A stretch of 64,000 nt of DNA from Leeuwenhoekiella marinoflava DSM 3653 (GCF_900129005.1 NZ_FQUN01000010.1:124001-188000); one strand, 5' to 3'. Counted from the first letter of the stretch, positions 50,404 to 59,353 are shown. Notes: generated from the letters alone by a model not told the origin. Made by a program: numbers and translations.

Positions 50404-51837
50404 GTGAATACCTCAAAAACAAGCTATACCCCGTGTCCCGATTGTAACGGTCAAGGTCGCGTAAATCGAGGCCTCTCTAAAAAAGCTCGACTGCGGTATC
50501 AAAAGGCGCTGGATGCGTATACCCGTTCCGGTGCCCAAGGTCCTGCTCCCGCTAAACCTAAAGCGCATCTACAACCCTGCTCCACCTGTCTGGCTTCCGG
50601 GTTGATCCCTGCTGAACAGCCACCGGTACCGGATTCCGATACCTATCCGCATGTAGCGATTATAGGTGCTGGAATAGGCGGAATGGCTTTAGCTGTGGCA
50701 TGTTTACATCGGGGGATTCCGTTTACAGTTTATGAACGGGACCTGCATTTTGATTCCCGTTCACAGGGATACGGACTCACCTTACAACAGGCGCATACGG
50801 CGCTTAAAGGATTTGGTATTCATGAGCTTCAAGACGGAGTGGTCTCCACCCGCCACATCGCACACCAACCAGACGGTACTGTAATTGGAGAATGGGGCAT
50901 GCGCAAATGGGATACAGGTACCCACACGACCTCTAAAAAAACCAACATCCACATTGCCCGTCAGGCGTTGCGTAGGGCGTTGTTAGACCAACTGGGTGAT
51001 GCCCATCAGATACAGTGGGGACATCAATTGCTGGAAATTAAACAAACCGGGGATGGGGCTATTCAGCTTGATTTTCAAGCAGCAGGGAACGTAAAATCAG
51101 CTAGCGCTCATCTGGTCGTTGGAGCAGACGGCATACGCAGTACGCTGCGCACGATGCTGCTAAAACCACAGCTAACCCCGTTACGGTATTTAGACTGTAT
51201 CGTGATTTTGGGGATTTGCGACTTGCAAAATCTCAATCATCTGAAAAACCCGTTACTGGATTCTGCGACGGTGTTTCAAACTGCAGACGGTACGGCGCGT
51301 ATGTATATGATGCCGTATGATCGGGATCGTGTGATGTGGCAGTTTAGTTTTCCTATAGCTGAAGACGAGGCTAAAAGCTTAAGTGCTCAGGGCCCCGAGC
51401 CACTCAAAAAAGAAGTGCAGCGCAGAACCCCTTGGCACGAACCAATCCCTGAGGTCATCAGCGAAACAGACCCGGCGTTTATTTCGGGCTACCCGGTATA
51501 TGACCGGGAACTACTCACTCCGGAAATGACAACAAACTGGGGGAATTGTACCCTTTTAGGAGATGCCGCACATCCTATGAGTCCGTTTAAAGGTCAGGGT
51601 GCGAACCAGGCCTTGCTGGATGCCCTGGCGCTGGCCAAACGCATTACCAAAGGCTGCAATCTTTCTAAAAGCTTTAAAGAAATCAACTTACGAAAAAAGA
51701 TCCTCTCCAAGTTTGAAACCGAAATGCTGCAACGCAGCGCGTTAAAAGTTACCGCTTCCGCAAAAGCCGCTGCCGTACTGCATTCCGAAAAAGTACTTCA
51801 GGAACGCGATGGACCCAGAGGGGGTGGAGTACAGTAG
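50404..51837 (+). CDS. FAD-dependent monooxygenase with DnaJ-like zinc motif at the N-terminus
   Basis: A 477-residue protein. Residues 8-65 carry PCPDCNGQGRV (Cys 11, 14) and PCSTCLASGL (Cys 59, 62), a CxxCxGxG-like pair as in the zinc centre of DnaJ. The rest is an FAD monooxygenase of the PHBH fold: GAGIGG (88-93) with a ribose-binding acidic residue in VYERD (111), VVGADGIRST, and LLGDAAHPMSPFKGQGANQAL. It may hydroxylate an aromatic or other small substrate with NAD(P)H and oxygen. The start is GTG at 50404, in frame with both zinc motifs; no nearby ATG fits. It is flanked by simple repeats and by array C and looks like a single-gene unit. Confidence 0.8.
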   Translation: MNTSKTSYTPCPDCNGQGRVNRGLSKKARLRYQKALDAYTRSGAQGPAPAKPKAHLQPCSTCLASGLIPAEQPPVPDSDTYPHVAIIGAGIGGMALAVACLHRGIPFTVYERDLHFDSRSQGYGLTLQQAHTALKGFGIHELQDGVVSTRHIAHQPDGTVIGEWGMRKWDTGTHTTSKKTNIHIARQALRRALLDQLGDAHQIQWGHQLLEIKQTGDGAIQLDFQAAGNVKSASAHLVVGADGIRSTLRTMLLKPQLTPLRYLDCIVILGICDLQNLNHLKNPLLDSATVFQTADGTARMYMMPYDRDRVMWQFSFPIAEDEAKSLSAQGPEPLKKEVQRRTPWHEPIPEVISETDPAFISGYPVYDRELLTPEMTTNWGNCTLLGDAAHPMSPFKGQGANQALLDALALAKRITKGCNLSKSFKEINLRKKILSKFETEMLQRSALKVTASAKAAAVLHSEKVLQERDGPRGGGVQ

Positions 51838-52025
51838 TTGTTTAACTTCTATTCATCTTCCTGTTCTTTTGTCTTGATGCTAAAACTCCTCATCCCCAAC
51901 CCTTCTCCCTTAGGAGAAGGGAGCTTGATTCTTACTCAATTTAAAACACTACAATACCCATACCCGAAGGGTTTAATGAATCAAAATCCCTCGGTTCAGA
52001 ATAGGCGTGAGGGCAGAGCGTTAAG

Positions 52026-52046
52026 AAAAGGTCTGGTAGACCTTTT
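52026..52046 (+). repeat. GGT-loop hairpin, copy 3
   Basis: AAAAGGTCT, loop GGT, AGACCTTTT: a perfect nine-bp stem, extended by a G-T pair. Flanks are GGGCAGAGCGTTAAG and TAGCGAATGAGCC, as at 14484-14506 in reverse orientation, but the arms differ at five positions. Confidence 0.8.
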
Positions 52047-52363
52047 TAGCGAATGAGCCAGGTGGCGCGTAGGCTTTAAAATGGACTACTTTACTTAAAG
52101 TAAGAATTACTCTTAGTAAAACCTGATTAGCGACGCGGAGCTGACAAGACGGTTTTTGCCCACAAGGCAAAAAATTCCTAAGCGAGGGGCTCTTTTCTTT
52201 TGGTTCGTTTTCTTTGGAGAAGCAAAGAAAATGAACAAAACATGATTAGAATTAAGTACTACTCAAATCTCTGATAAGAGATCAATCAATACATCATTAG
52301 TAGAGATAAATTCTATTCATCTTCCTGTTCTTTTGTCTTGATACAAAAGAACCAAAAGATCAA

Positions 52364-52494
52364 GGCTTATTTTTACATCCTTGAAAACTACACAAACCCC
52401 TTATCCTGCGGATAGCAAACCGCTACGCTAAGCTATCCTCCACTGCCCCCGCTGCGGCATTTGCTTGTTTTACTACAGATCTAAAAAATAGGCC
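52364..52494. repeat. Structured element type II, copy c
   Basis: As copies a and b, with inner stem GGATAGC (52410-52416) and GCTATCC (52432-52438). Outer arm end reads GATCTAAAAAATAGGCC. Confidence 0.8.
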
Positions 52495-53027
52495 GTTTTA
52501 CCATTCTATTAAAAAGTATTCATACCCGAAGGGTTTAGTTTCCTTTTGGTCAGTATAGCAAGGGTATCCCGTTAAAAATTATCCTCATCCCCAACCCTTC
52601 TCCTAAGGAAAAGGGAGCTTGATTCTTACTCAATTTAAAACACTACAATACCCATACCCAAAGGGTTAAGTGGATGCCCCTCCCTCGGTTCAGAATAGGC
52701 GCAGGCAGCTCCGAAGGACAGGAGCGGTAGCGACGCGGAGCTGACAAGACGGTTTTTGCCCACAAGGCAAAAAATTCCTAAGCGAGGGGCTCTTTTCTTT
52801 TCTGCATCCGACGACCGCAGGGAGAGGAATGCACTCTTCCAAGAGAACCTTTAGTCTTAAAACGACGTAGGAGTCTCTTGAGACAAATCGACGTTAGGAG
52901 ATTCACGAGCTCCCGTAAAATAAAAATCACGCGAGCTAAAGAAAATGAACAGAACATGATATAGAACCTATAACTTCTATTCATGTTCCCTTTCTTTTGT
53001 CTTGATACAAAAGAAACAAAAAATCAA

Positions 53028-53158
53028 GGCTTATTTTTACATCCTTGAAAACTACGCAAACCCCTTATCCTGCGGATGGTAAACCGCTGCGCTAAGCCAT
53101 CCTCCACTAGCCCAACTGCGGTATTTGCTTGTTTTACTACAGATCTAAAAAGTAGGCC
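53028..53158. repeat. Structured element type II, copy d, with compensated stem
   Basis: Inner stem is GGATGGT (53074-53080) and GCCATCC (53096-53102). The A-to-G change on one side is matched by T-to-C on the other relative to the other three copies. Outer ends as before. Confidence 0.8.
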
Positions 53159-53286
53159 GTTTTACCATTCTATTAAAAAGTTTTCATAACCAAAGGGTTA
53201 AACGAATTATCAATTCCCTCAATTCAGAATAGCTGTAAGAAGTTTAGAAAAAAGGGAGGCTTTAAAACAAAAAAAGAACAACCTTA

Positions 53287-53763
53287 TTACTCCACAATCT
53301 TGATATCAACAGAAGTCCTGCGCTGCCATCCGGTTGCATCGGTGACCGAAAACCCGCAATGGTAATCTCCGGTATCTATAGCATCAGGAATAGAAACTTG
53401 GATACTGATTTCATAAGTCTTGGGACGGTCATCCAGTTTAAAGTTTTCTCGATAAATAAACGGGTTCACCGCTTCTTTCACCGGACTCAATTCACATGTT
53501 TCGCTCTGATCATCGTGGGTGTGGTGATCAAAATTATGATGCAGTTCCAGACTATAAGCAGCCAAAGCTTCGTTATCGGTTACTTGCGCTTTAAAGGTAT
53601 AAGTCTCCCCGCGTTTAAGTACTTCGCACCCTTGCGGAAATCCGCCTTCATAGGCGACACGTATTGTGGGTTTTTCTTCGTCTTTTAGGGAATCTGAATC
53701 GCTACTACACGCAGCACATAAAATCAGACCAATAAACACAAGACACAGTTTGAGTATTCTCAT
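53287..53763 (-). CDS. DUF4625-family lipoprotein, His-rich
   Basis: A 158-residue lipoprotein (lipobox LCAAC, Cys 19) with one DUF4625 domain. The motif of the family is seen in FKAQVTDNEALAAYSLELHHNFDHHTHDDQSE, with six His residues that could bind a metal ion. It is the last gene of the TonB receptor operon divergent from a Fur-family regulator, which suggests a role in zinc capture at the surface. Confidence 0.8.
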   Translation of the reverse strand: MRILKLCLVFIGLILCAACSSDSDSLKDEEKPTIRVAYEGGFPQGCEVLKRGETYTFKAQVTDNEALAAYSLELHHNFDHHTHDDQSETCELSPVKEAVNPFIYRENFKLDDRPKTYEISIQVSIPDAIDTGDYHCGFSVTDATGWQRRTSVDIKIVE

Positions 53764-53824
53764 CGTATTCGATTTTAAAAAGCCCGTGGCTGCTAGGGAA
53801 CAGACACAGGCTTGTGATTAAAAG

Positions 53825-54601
53825 TTAAGCAGTTACGTCCAGATGTGTATCAATAACTTCTGTATGGCCTTCTTCATCCTCGATGGTAATCACCATATGA
53901 TAAGACCCTACAGGTGCTGTTGCCGGCACATCGATATGCTCATGAAATTCCACAGCAGTTTCCTCGTGATAGCCCGCTTCAAAATTCCGATCAAAAGCCC
54001 ATTCCACATCGCCTTCGTTTACCGGCAAACCGTGTGCGTGAATATTCACATTCACTTGATGTACTCCGTTAACAGCTTCAATCATGAATTCTGCGTGAAA
54101 GTCATCTCCCCGCGCAACGCTTTCAGCTATAGAAAGATCACTGACCTGTACGGGTGATAAAATATCCAGATGTCCTTCTACCTCGGTACTGTTTCCGTTA
54201 GCATCGGTAACCGTTAAGGTCAAATGGTATGCTCCGGAAGGAATGTTTTCAGGAATATCGATATGCTCGTGAAATGTAGGATTGATTACCTGGTATTTTT
54301 CGTCTGTAAATGTTTTTTCAAAATCCCACGCTTCTTCGCCTTCCGCGAGTTCCAGATCGTGCCCATGAATAGCTACCTCGATACTGCTTACCCCCGCTTC
54401 GGCATAGATAGCTGCTTCCATATGAATATCAGCGCCTTTGTAGGCTACCTGACCCTCCCCATGCGAACTTCCTTTACCATATTCCAGGTCTGTGATTTCC
54501 GGTGCTCCTGCTACTAGAGCGGCATCGTCATCACTACTACACGAGGCCAAACTTGCGGCTGCCAGTACAAAAAGACTTAAAGATTTAATGTTTAGTTTCA
54601 T
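53825..54601 (-). CDS. Lipoprotein with two DUF4625 domains
   Basis: A 258-residue lipoprotein (lipobox LASC, Cys 21). It carries two DUF4625 domains (about 30-150 and 150-258), each with a His pair in the pattern IEVAIHGHDLEL and VNVNIHAHGLPV, then FHEHIDIPENIPSGAYHLTLTV and FHEHIDVPATAPVGSYHMVITI. Acidic and His residues make metal binding likely. It begins 36 bases after the receptor stop. Confidence 0.85.
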   Translation of the reverse strand: MKLNIKSLSLFVLAAASLASCSSDDDAALVAGAPEITDLEYGKGSSHGEGQVAYKGADIHMEAAIYAEAGVSSIEVAIHGHDLELAEGEEAWDFEKTFTDEKYQVINPTFHEHIDIPENIPSGAYHLTLTVTDANGNSTEVEGHLDILSPVQVSDLSIAESVARGDDFHAEFMIEAVNGVHQVNVNIHAHGLPVNEGDVEWAFDRNFEAGYHEETAVEFHEHIDVPATAPVGSYHMVITIEDEEGHTEVIDTHLDVTA

Positions 54602-54637
54602 AAAATTGAATTTTAGAGTTATTGAATGAATTAGTGA

Positions 54638-56992
54638 TTAAAAAGGTATAGTGACCGATACCGAAAAGTTTCTCCCGGGTTCAGGGACTTCTATAAGTCG
54701 GTAGAAACTGGTATGGTCAAAGTATGGGGTATGGAATACGTTATTGAGTTTAAGGCGCAGTGCCCAGGGTTTTCCTGATACTACCTGAAGCTTACTCATT
54801 ACAGAAAGGTTGAGCACTTCATAACCTGCTGTGACAGACTCCGGCGGAACAATATCGGTTTGGCGGGCGGTTATGCGCACGTCTCCGGTAAACCGCGTTT
54901 CGCTAAATAGGCTGAAGTCTTTTATCCCATAGCCTACGGAAAACAAGGTGCTGAAGGGTGGCGAAAACGGAATGGTAAACCCGTCTTTGGGACCGCTGGT
55001 CTGCCGCGAATACACATAGGCTGCCGAAGCATCCAGACTTAAATTAGGCAATAGGTCTATTCCGGCTGTCAGCTCCCCTCCTGCTCGAAATACCGCTGCC
55101 TGCGTATATTCATAAATCTGAAGGCTCTCGTAATAGGCTGCCGTGGGATTGAGATAGATGTAGTTATCAAAAAGGTTCACAAACGGACTCACGCTAAACC
55201 GATACCGACCGGAATCATGACGCACCTCAGCATCAAGTTCATACGAAGATTCAGGGTCTAGATTGAGGTTACCGCGCTCATAGCGATACATATGATAATT
55301 CACCCCATCAGAAGCGAGTTCGTGCGCCAGTGGCATTCTAAAACTCTTTCCTATATTGAGCTTATAAGTGGTGTTCTTATGAATATAACTCACCCCTAGC
55401 GAACCGCTAAAACTCCCAAAGTTTAACTGTTGATCCCGAGCACGCTGCGCGTAGACTTGGGAGGTAGATCCGTCAGCGTTGGTACGTGGAGAGCGGTACC
55501 AGTCAAAATGAGATTGTGTATCTAAGTAGCCTGCATCGTACCGCAACCCGCCCTGCAGATGCAGATTTTCGGTTAAAGCCATATGATCAAACACATAGCC
55601 TCCCAAAGTAAACCGATCATAGGCCGGTATCAAAAAGCCCCAACCGCCTATGTTGTTATTTTGAAATTCGGTATTGATTCCTGCGGAAACCGTATGCGCT
55701 CCCCAGCTCACCACATCCTTAACATTCAAAGAATAGGTGTTTTTCGTAAATACCCGTTCCCGACTGCCTGATGGTTTAGGCATATACCCATGCGGTACCG
55801 GTTCTGAATGTTCTTCGCGCTGGTTATGCTGATACCCCAAATCAACATGCAACCTATGCGCATCCAGATTTAAGGTGGAATTGTTAATGATCTTGATATG
55901 GTTCACTTGGTGAAACGGAAGGTCTATATCCCGGTTAGACGCATCATACGCTATAGAAGAATTGCGCACTTCGAGTCCATGCGCATTGGCAAAAAATCCG
56001 TTTTTAGCAGACACCGTACTGAAGAAGGTTTCCGTCCTGAAGGTTGGAGAGACATAACCCAGACTCAAACTTGCATCCGCTTCTTTCCCCGCAGTGTTGC
56101 GCAAATCTTGGTTATGCAGGTTGAAGATGTAATTCTCATAGTTGATTTGATCTGTGGGTACTTTAAAATCGGCATAATCCCGATAGGTCAAGCGTCCCCG
56201 GTAAAACCAATTTTGTCCTCTGCTTTGCATTCCGGCAGACACCGCATACAGATCAGTATTGGTTTCGGTAAGCAGGTTTACCGATCCGTTAAAACTGTTC
56301 CGTTCCGGGATTTTGGCAGGCTGAATCGCTACTACTCCGGCTATAGCATCAGAACCGTACAGTAAAGAAGCAGGACCTTTGATGATGCGTATTTCTTCGA
56401 TTCCATATTGATCTATTTCCAGACCGTGATCACTCCCCCATTGTTGGGCTTGGTGCTTTACTCCATTTTGCACCACGCTTACCCGATTAAAGCCCAAGCC
56501 GCGAATGCTAGGCTTAGATTGTCCCGAACCAATATTCATCGTGCTAACTCCGGGAATCTTGTTTAGGGTTTGCATCAGGCTATTCTCTCGGTTGGCATCT
56601 AAAAATTCCTCATCTACAGCGATACTCACTGTAGCGTTTTCGCTGTGCATGCGCTCTTGGGTTTTACCCGAAACAGAAACAGTCGCTAAAGCAGTACTTG
56701 AAGATTTCAGTTTTAAAAGTACCGGTGATGCTGTAGTTGCATGCGGTTTAAATTCAAGGGTCTCATAACCCAGATGGGATACCTTGAAAACAGCTGAATC
56801 GCCAACGGTCTTTAGCACAAAGGCACCGGTTTCATCAGAAACGGCATAGGCGTTATGCCCTACAAGCGTAACCCCCGCTAATGGGCGTAACGTGCTCGCA
56901 TCAATAACGTTACCTTTAATATGTTGTGTATGCTGGGCGTACACCTTGGTGCCAAGCATAAGACTTAGGCCTATCAACAATCGGATACTCAT
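54638..56992 (-). CDS. TonB-dependent receptor, probable metal (zinc) importer
   Basis: A 784-residue TonB-dependent receptor, outside the SusC family. It has a signal peptide (to about 19, VYAQ), a carboxypeptidase-like beta domain (about 22-100), a plug (about 120-240, with RGLGFNRVSVVQNGVKHQAQQWG) and a barrel ending in Phe (VTIPF). Several His-rich loops, such as VDLGYQHNQREEHSEPVPHGY, face outside. Lipoproteins with His-rich DUF4625 domains follow on the same strand and a Fur-family regulator lies upstream, so zinc or another metal ion is the likely cargo. The STN signalling domain is absent. Confidence 0.92.
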   Translation of the reverse strand: MSIRLLIGLSLMLGTKVYAQHTQHIKGNVIDASTLRPLAGVTLVGHNAYAVSDETGAFVLKTVGDSAVFKVSHLGYETLEFKPHATTASPVLLKLKSSSTALATVSVSGKTQERMHSENATVSIAVDEEFLDANRENSLMQTLNKIPGVSTMNIGSGQSKPSIRGLGFNRVSVVQNGVKHQAQQWGSDHGLEIDQYGIEEIRIIKGPASLLYGSDAIAGVVAIQPAKIPERNSFNGSVNLLTETNTDLYAVSAGMQSRGQNWFYRGRLTYRDYADFKVPTDQINYENYIFNLHNQDLRNTAGKEADASLSLGYVSPTFRTETFFSTVSAKNGFFANAHGLEVRNSSIAYDASNRDIDLPFHQVNHIKIINNSTLNLDAHRLHVDLGYQHNQREEHSEPVPHGYMPKPSGSRERVFTKNTYSLNVKDVVSWGAHTVSAGINTEFQNNNIGGWGFLIPAYDRFTLGGYVFDHMALTENLHLQGGLRYDAGYLDTQSHFDWYRSPRTNADGSTSQVYAQRARDQQLNFGSFSGSLGVSYIHKNTTYKLNIGKSFRMPLAHELASDGVNYHMYRYERGNLNLDPESSYELDAEVRHDSGRYRFSVSPFVNLFDNYIYLNPTAAYYESLQIYEYTQAAVFRAGGELTAGIDLLPNLSLDASAAYVYSRQTSGPKDGFTIPFSPPFSTLFSVGYGIKDFSLFSETRFTGDVRITARQTDIVPPESVTAGYEVLNLSVMSKLQVVSGKPWALRLKLNNVFHTPYFDHTSFYRLIEVPEPGRNFSVSVTIPF

Positions 56993-57378
56993 GTGCGTAG
57001 TAATCTGAAAAATGAATACACAACCTCAAAAAGTTTTAAGGCGTGACTGAAATTAGGAGCGGGTACTGTATACGCTAAAGGGGCAATCGAGTAAACGATC
57101 TTGGGAGTAAACCGGTAAGGCATAAGATAAGCCTCGTGGCATTTAAATCTCCTTATCGAATACACCTTGTTTCTATCCCGCGCTAAGCGGGGATCAAACA
57201 AACTGGATTACGACCAAATGCGAACAGTACGTGGTTGAAGTACGTAGTAAATAAGCTCTAGAATTAGGTGCAGCAACACCATGCTGCGCGCATACTAATC
57301 TAAACTAAATGTATTATGGAAAAACTACTAACCCAATACATAGCGCAAGGCATATGCATACACCTAAAACAAGAGACT
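56993..57378. other. Spacer inside the metal-uptake operon
   Basis: About 385 bases without a supported gene between the small Cys/His protein and the receptor. Hairpins CCCGC/GCGGG (57177-57191) and GCAGCA/TGCTGC (57270-57287) are visible and could act in the leader RNA. No riboswitch class is recognised. Confidence 0.45.
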
Positions 57379-57693
57379 TTATACGTATGTGTGTGGTGGG
57401 GGCGGCCTGCCATAGAGATGGCGCGTTAAAAGCCGATCTTGAAAAGTACAGCAGGTATAGGTAGCAGCCTCCTGCTGAAGAACACTAGGAAAAAAGGGAG
57501 TTACAACCACAGGTTGCTCACCTTCTAAAAAAACTGGAATAGCAGTCTGGTTTAGGACCACCTGACAGATTGGGCAATCCTCTTGTTGCTGCAGATCATC
57601 ATCGTGCACCAGAAGGTGCAAGCTGCCTAACTTCATCACGAGAAAAAGTGTGAGGAGTAGGAATGAAATACGATGTTTTTGCCGTTTTATCAT
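57379..57693 (-). CDS. Small membrane-anchored Cys/His protein
   Basis: A 104-residue protein with one N-terminal hydrophobic segment (ISFLLLTLFLVMKLGSLHLL), then HLLVHDDDLQQQEDCPICQ and later CC. The Cys and His residues could bind a metal ion. It is the first gene downstream of the shared promoter region with the Fur-family gene and so may be part of the zinc operon. No known family is assigned. Confidence 0.6.
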   Translation of the reverse strand: MIKRQKHRISFLLLTLFLVMKLGSLHLLVHDDDLQQQEDCPICQVVLNQTAIPVFLEGEQPVVVTPFFPSVLQQEAATYTCCTFQDRLLTRHLYGRPPPPHTYV

Positions 57694-57824
57694 ACAGAAT
57701 AGAACCCGATATTTTGTTGCGTAGTAATCAGATAGCTTACCTCAAAAAGTAGATTATATACACGTATAACGCTACTAATGTTAGGTTGCTTAACTTTGTA
57801 TCAGGTTTTAAATAAAACCCTATC

Positions 57825-57866
57825 GCAACATTGTTGCAAACATAATGTTTATTTTTGCAACTGCAA
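57825..57866. promoter_or_regulatory. Overlapping palindromes and divergent -7 boxes (candidate Zur operator)
   Basis: Three perfect palindromes lie in 42 bases: GCAACATTGTTGC (57825-57837), AAACATAATGTTT (57838-57850), TTGCAACTGCAA (57855-57866). On the minus strand TATGTTTG (57837-57844) is a -7 box with TTG at 57864-57866, spaced by 19 bases as in Bacteroidota promoters. On the plus strand TATTTTTG (57850-57857) is a -7 box for the regulator gene. Confidence 0.55.
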
Positions 57867-57890
57867 CACTATTGCATTAAAATATTTAAA

Positions 57891-58268
57891 ATGAGAAATA
57901 CTGTAGCCCGAGATGCCATTCTGGAAATCATCAACACAACTGATGTGGCGTTATCTCAAAGTGATGTTCAGGCAAAGTTACCGGAGGGACTCTGCAACAG
58001 GGTGACGATTTACCGGGTTTTAGACCGCTTGGTAGACGAGCATCTCGCACATAAAATCACCAATATTGATGGCGTTATCAAGTATGCGAATTGCCAGAGT
58101 TGCGCTACCAATCACAAACACAATCATGTACACTTTAACTGTGAGTGTTGCAACACGGTGACCTGTATAGAGGCTGTAGAACCCAGCTTTAAGTTACCTG
58201 CTAATTACGAAGTCAATACCGTAAACTTTTTGGTATCGGGCATTTGCCCGGAATGTAAAGGGAACTAG
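57891..58268 (+). CDS. Fur-family regulator, probably Zur-like
   Basis: A 125-residue Fur-family repressor. The N-terminal winged helix (AILEIINTTDVALSQSDVQAK; CNRVTIYRVLDRLVDEHLAHKI) is followed by a metal-binding dimer domain with HKHNHVHFNCECCNTVTC and a C-terminal CPEC, which is the structural zinc pair. I place the start at the ATG at 57891; an upstream in-frame TTG at 57855 would lie inside the operator region. It is divergent from a His-rich TonB receptor operon, pointing to zinc as corepressor, though iron cannot be excluded. Confidence 0.85.
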   Translation: MRNTVARDAILEIINTTDVALSQSDVQAKLPEGLCNRVTIYRVLDRLVDEHLAHKITNIDGVIKYANCQSCATNHKHNHVHFNCECCNTVTCIEAVEPSFKLPANYEVNTVNFLVSGICPECKGN

Positions 58269-58510
58269 TTCGCTCGTATACACCTATAGTGTCTATTGGA
58301 ATAGCTTTTAAATAAAAACGAAATATTATCCCTAACGATGCTGTTGAGAAATGTCGAGAAATCAAAGTCTAAGTGGTTTTTAGTTCACATTACAGCATTT
58401 AATAAATAGGTGCCAGCAACCTTACAAAGCTAAATTAAGGTTATGAATCACCGCGTATCTGCATCAGTTGTCTGGCTGTCTTTATATTTGATTTTTAAAC
58501 TATTCTCATT

Positions 58511-58777
58511 ATGGCCTATATAGGATGGCTAGGTGCCGTTATATTTATCGTAGCCTATTTGCTTTTAAGTCTGGAATATATTTCTGCTAAAACTAAATGG
58601 TACCACGTACTCAATGGTCTTGGAGCGATATGCTTAGTTATCAATGCGTTTTACCTGGATGATTACCCAAATATAGTTGTGAATGGCATCTGGGGAATTC
58701 TTGCGCTAATAGCAGTTTACAAGCGCATCAATTCAGTTAAAGAAACAGCATCAACTTCTAAAGTCAAGCAGCCTTAA
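58511..58777 (+). CDS. CBU_0592-like small membrane protein
   Basis: An 88-residue protein with three hydrophobic segments (WLGAVIFIVAYLLLSLEY; WYHVLNGLGAICLVINAFYL; IVVNGIWGILALIAVYKRI). It resembles the CBU_0592 family of short membrane proteins with unknown function. The end overlaps the tail of the TetR gene on the other strand by 27 bases. Confidence 0.75.
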   Translation: MAYIGWLGAVIFIVAYLLLSLEYISAKTKWYHVLNGLGAICLVINAFYLDDYPNIVVNGIWGILALIAVYKRINSVKETASTSKVKQP

Positions 58778-59353
58778 ACTGTATTTCACATAGATAGCTA
58801 CCTGCTTTTTGTATATCAAATCATGCTCGTTATACATCCCTAGATAATAATAAGCCCCATCGATTAAGGCAAAAATCACTTCGGTTAATTCCTTTAAATC
58901 AGTTGCCACAATCACATCAAAAGCAACTGCTTCTTCTAACTTCTTATACAACACCTCGTGCAGCTGAATGAGGTAGGCCTTAAAACTTTCTTTAAACTCC
59001 GGAACGCGGTAAACCAAAGCATAGCAACTGTAGAAAACCCCATCATCAAAATAAGTATTCCAGGCTCGGGTAAAAAGGTTTTCAATAAAATGAATAACAT
59101 GTTCTTTACAATCCATCTTACCGATATCTTCAGAAACCATCACACGCAGGTGTTGTTCCAGAATATATTCATTAAGCCCCAGCAAGAGCTCTTCCCGATT
59201 TTTAAAATAATGCAAAACCAGACCTTTACTAATACCCATATGCTGTGCAAGCTTAGCAATAGAGGCATTTTCCAAGCCTAAGCTCCTGGAAACTTCATAA
59301 AATGAAATAATGATTTCGCTACGCCTTTGGTCACCAATATTCTTTCTACCCAT
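58751..59353 (-). CDS. TetR-family transcriptional regulator
   Basis: A 200-residue TetR regulator. The N-terminal helix-turn-helix is seen at about 10-60 (EIIISFYEVSRSLGLENASIAKLAQHMGISKGLVLHYFKNREELLL), with a ligand-binding helical C-terminus. It is divergent from the phosphodiesterase-SusC operon and a palindrome-like site lies between them, so it probably represses that operon. Confidence 0.88.
   Translation of the reverse strand: MGRKNIGDQRRSEIIISFYEVSRSLGLENASIAKLAQHMGISKGLVLHYFKNREELLLGLNEYILEQHLRVMVSEDIGKMDCKEHVIHFIENLFTRAWNTYFDDGVFYSCYALVYRVPEFKESFKAYLIQLHEVLYKKLEEAVAFDVIVATDLKELTEVIFALIDGAYYYLGMYNEHDLIYKKQVAIYVKYSLRLLDFRS

Larger units (their letters stand above)
51842..53270. repeat. 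Dispersed palindromic repeat array C
   Basis: About 1.4 kb of the same modules as arrays A and B: the start hairpin, CCCTTCTCC block, GGGCAGAGCGTTAAG hairpin, AGCTCCG block (52707-52742), CTGCATCCGACGACCGCAGG block and two copies of the type II element. It begins four bases after the monooxygenase stop. The only longer frames within it follow repeat sequence. Confidence 0.85.

Noticed and set aside
56993-57378. Riboswitch in the spacer before the TonB receptor
   Set aside because: Only short isolated stems are seen and they match no known riboswitch core.
57316-57429. A 37-codon plus-strand frame starting MEKLLTQYIAQGICIHLKQE
   Set aside because: It overlaps the end of the minus-strand Cys/His gene, has no recognisable family, and could arise by chance.
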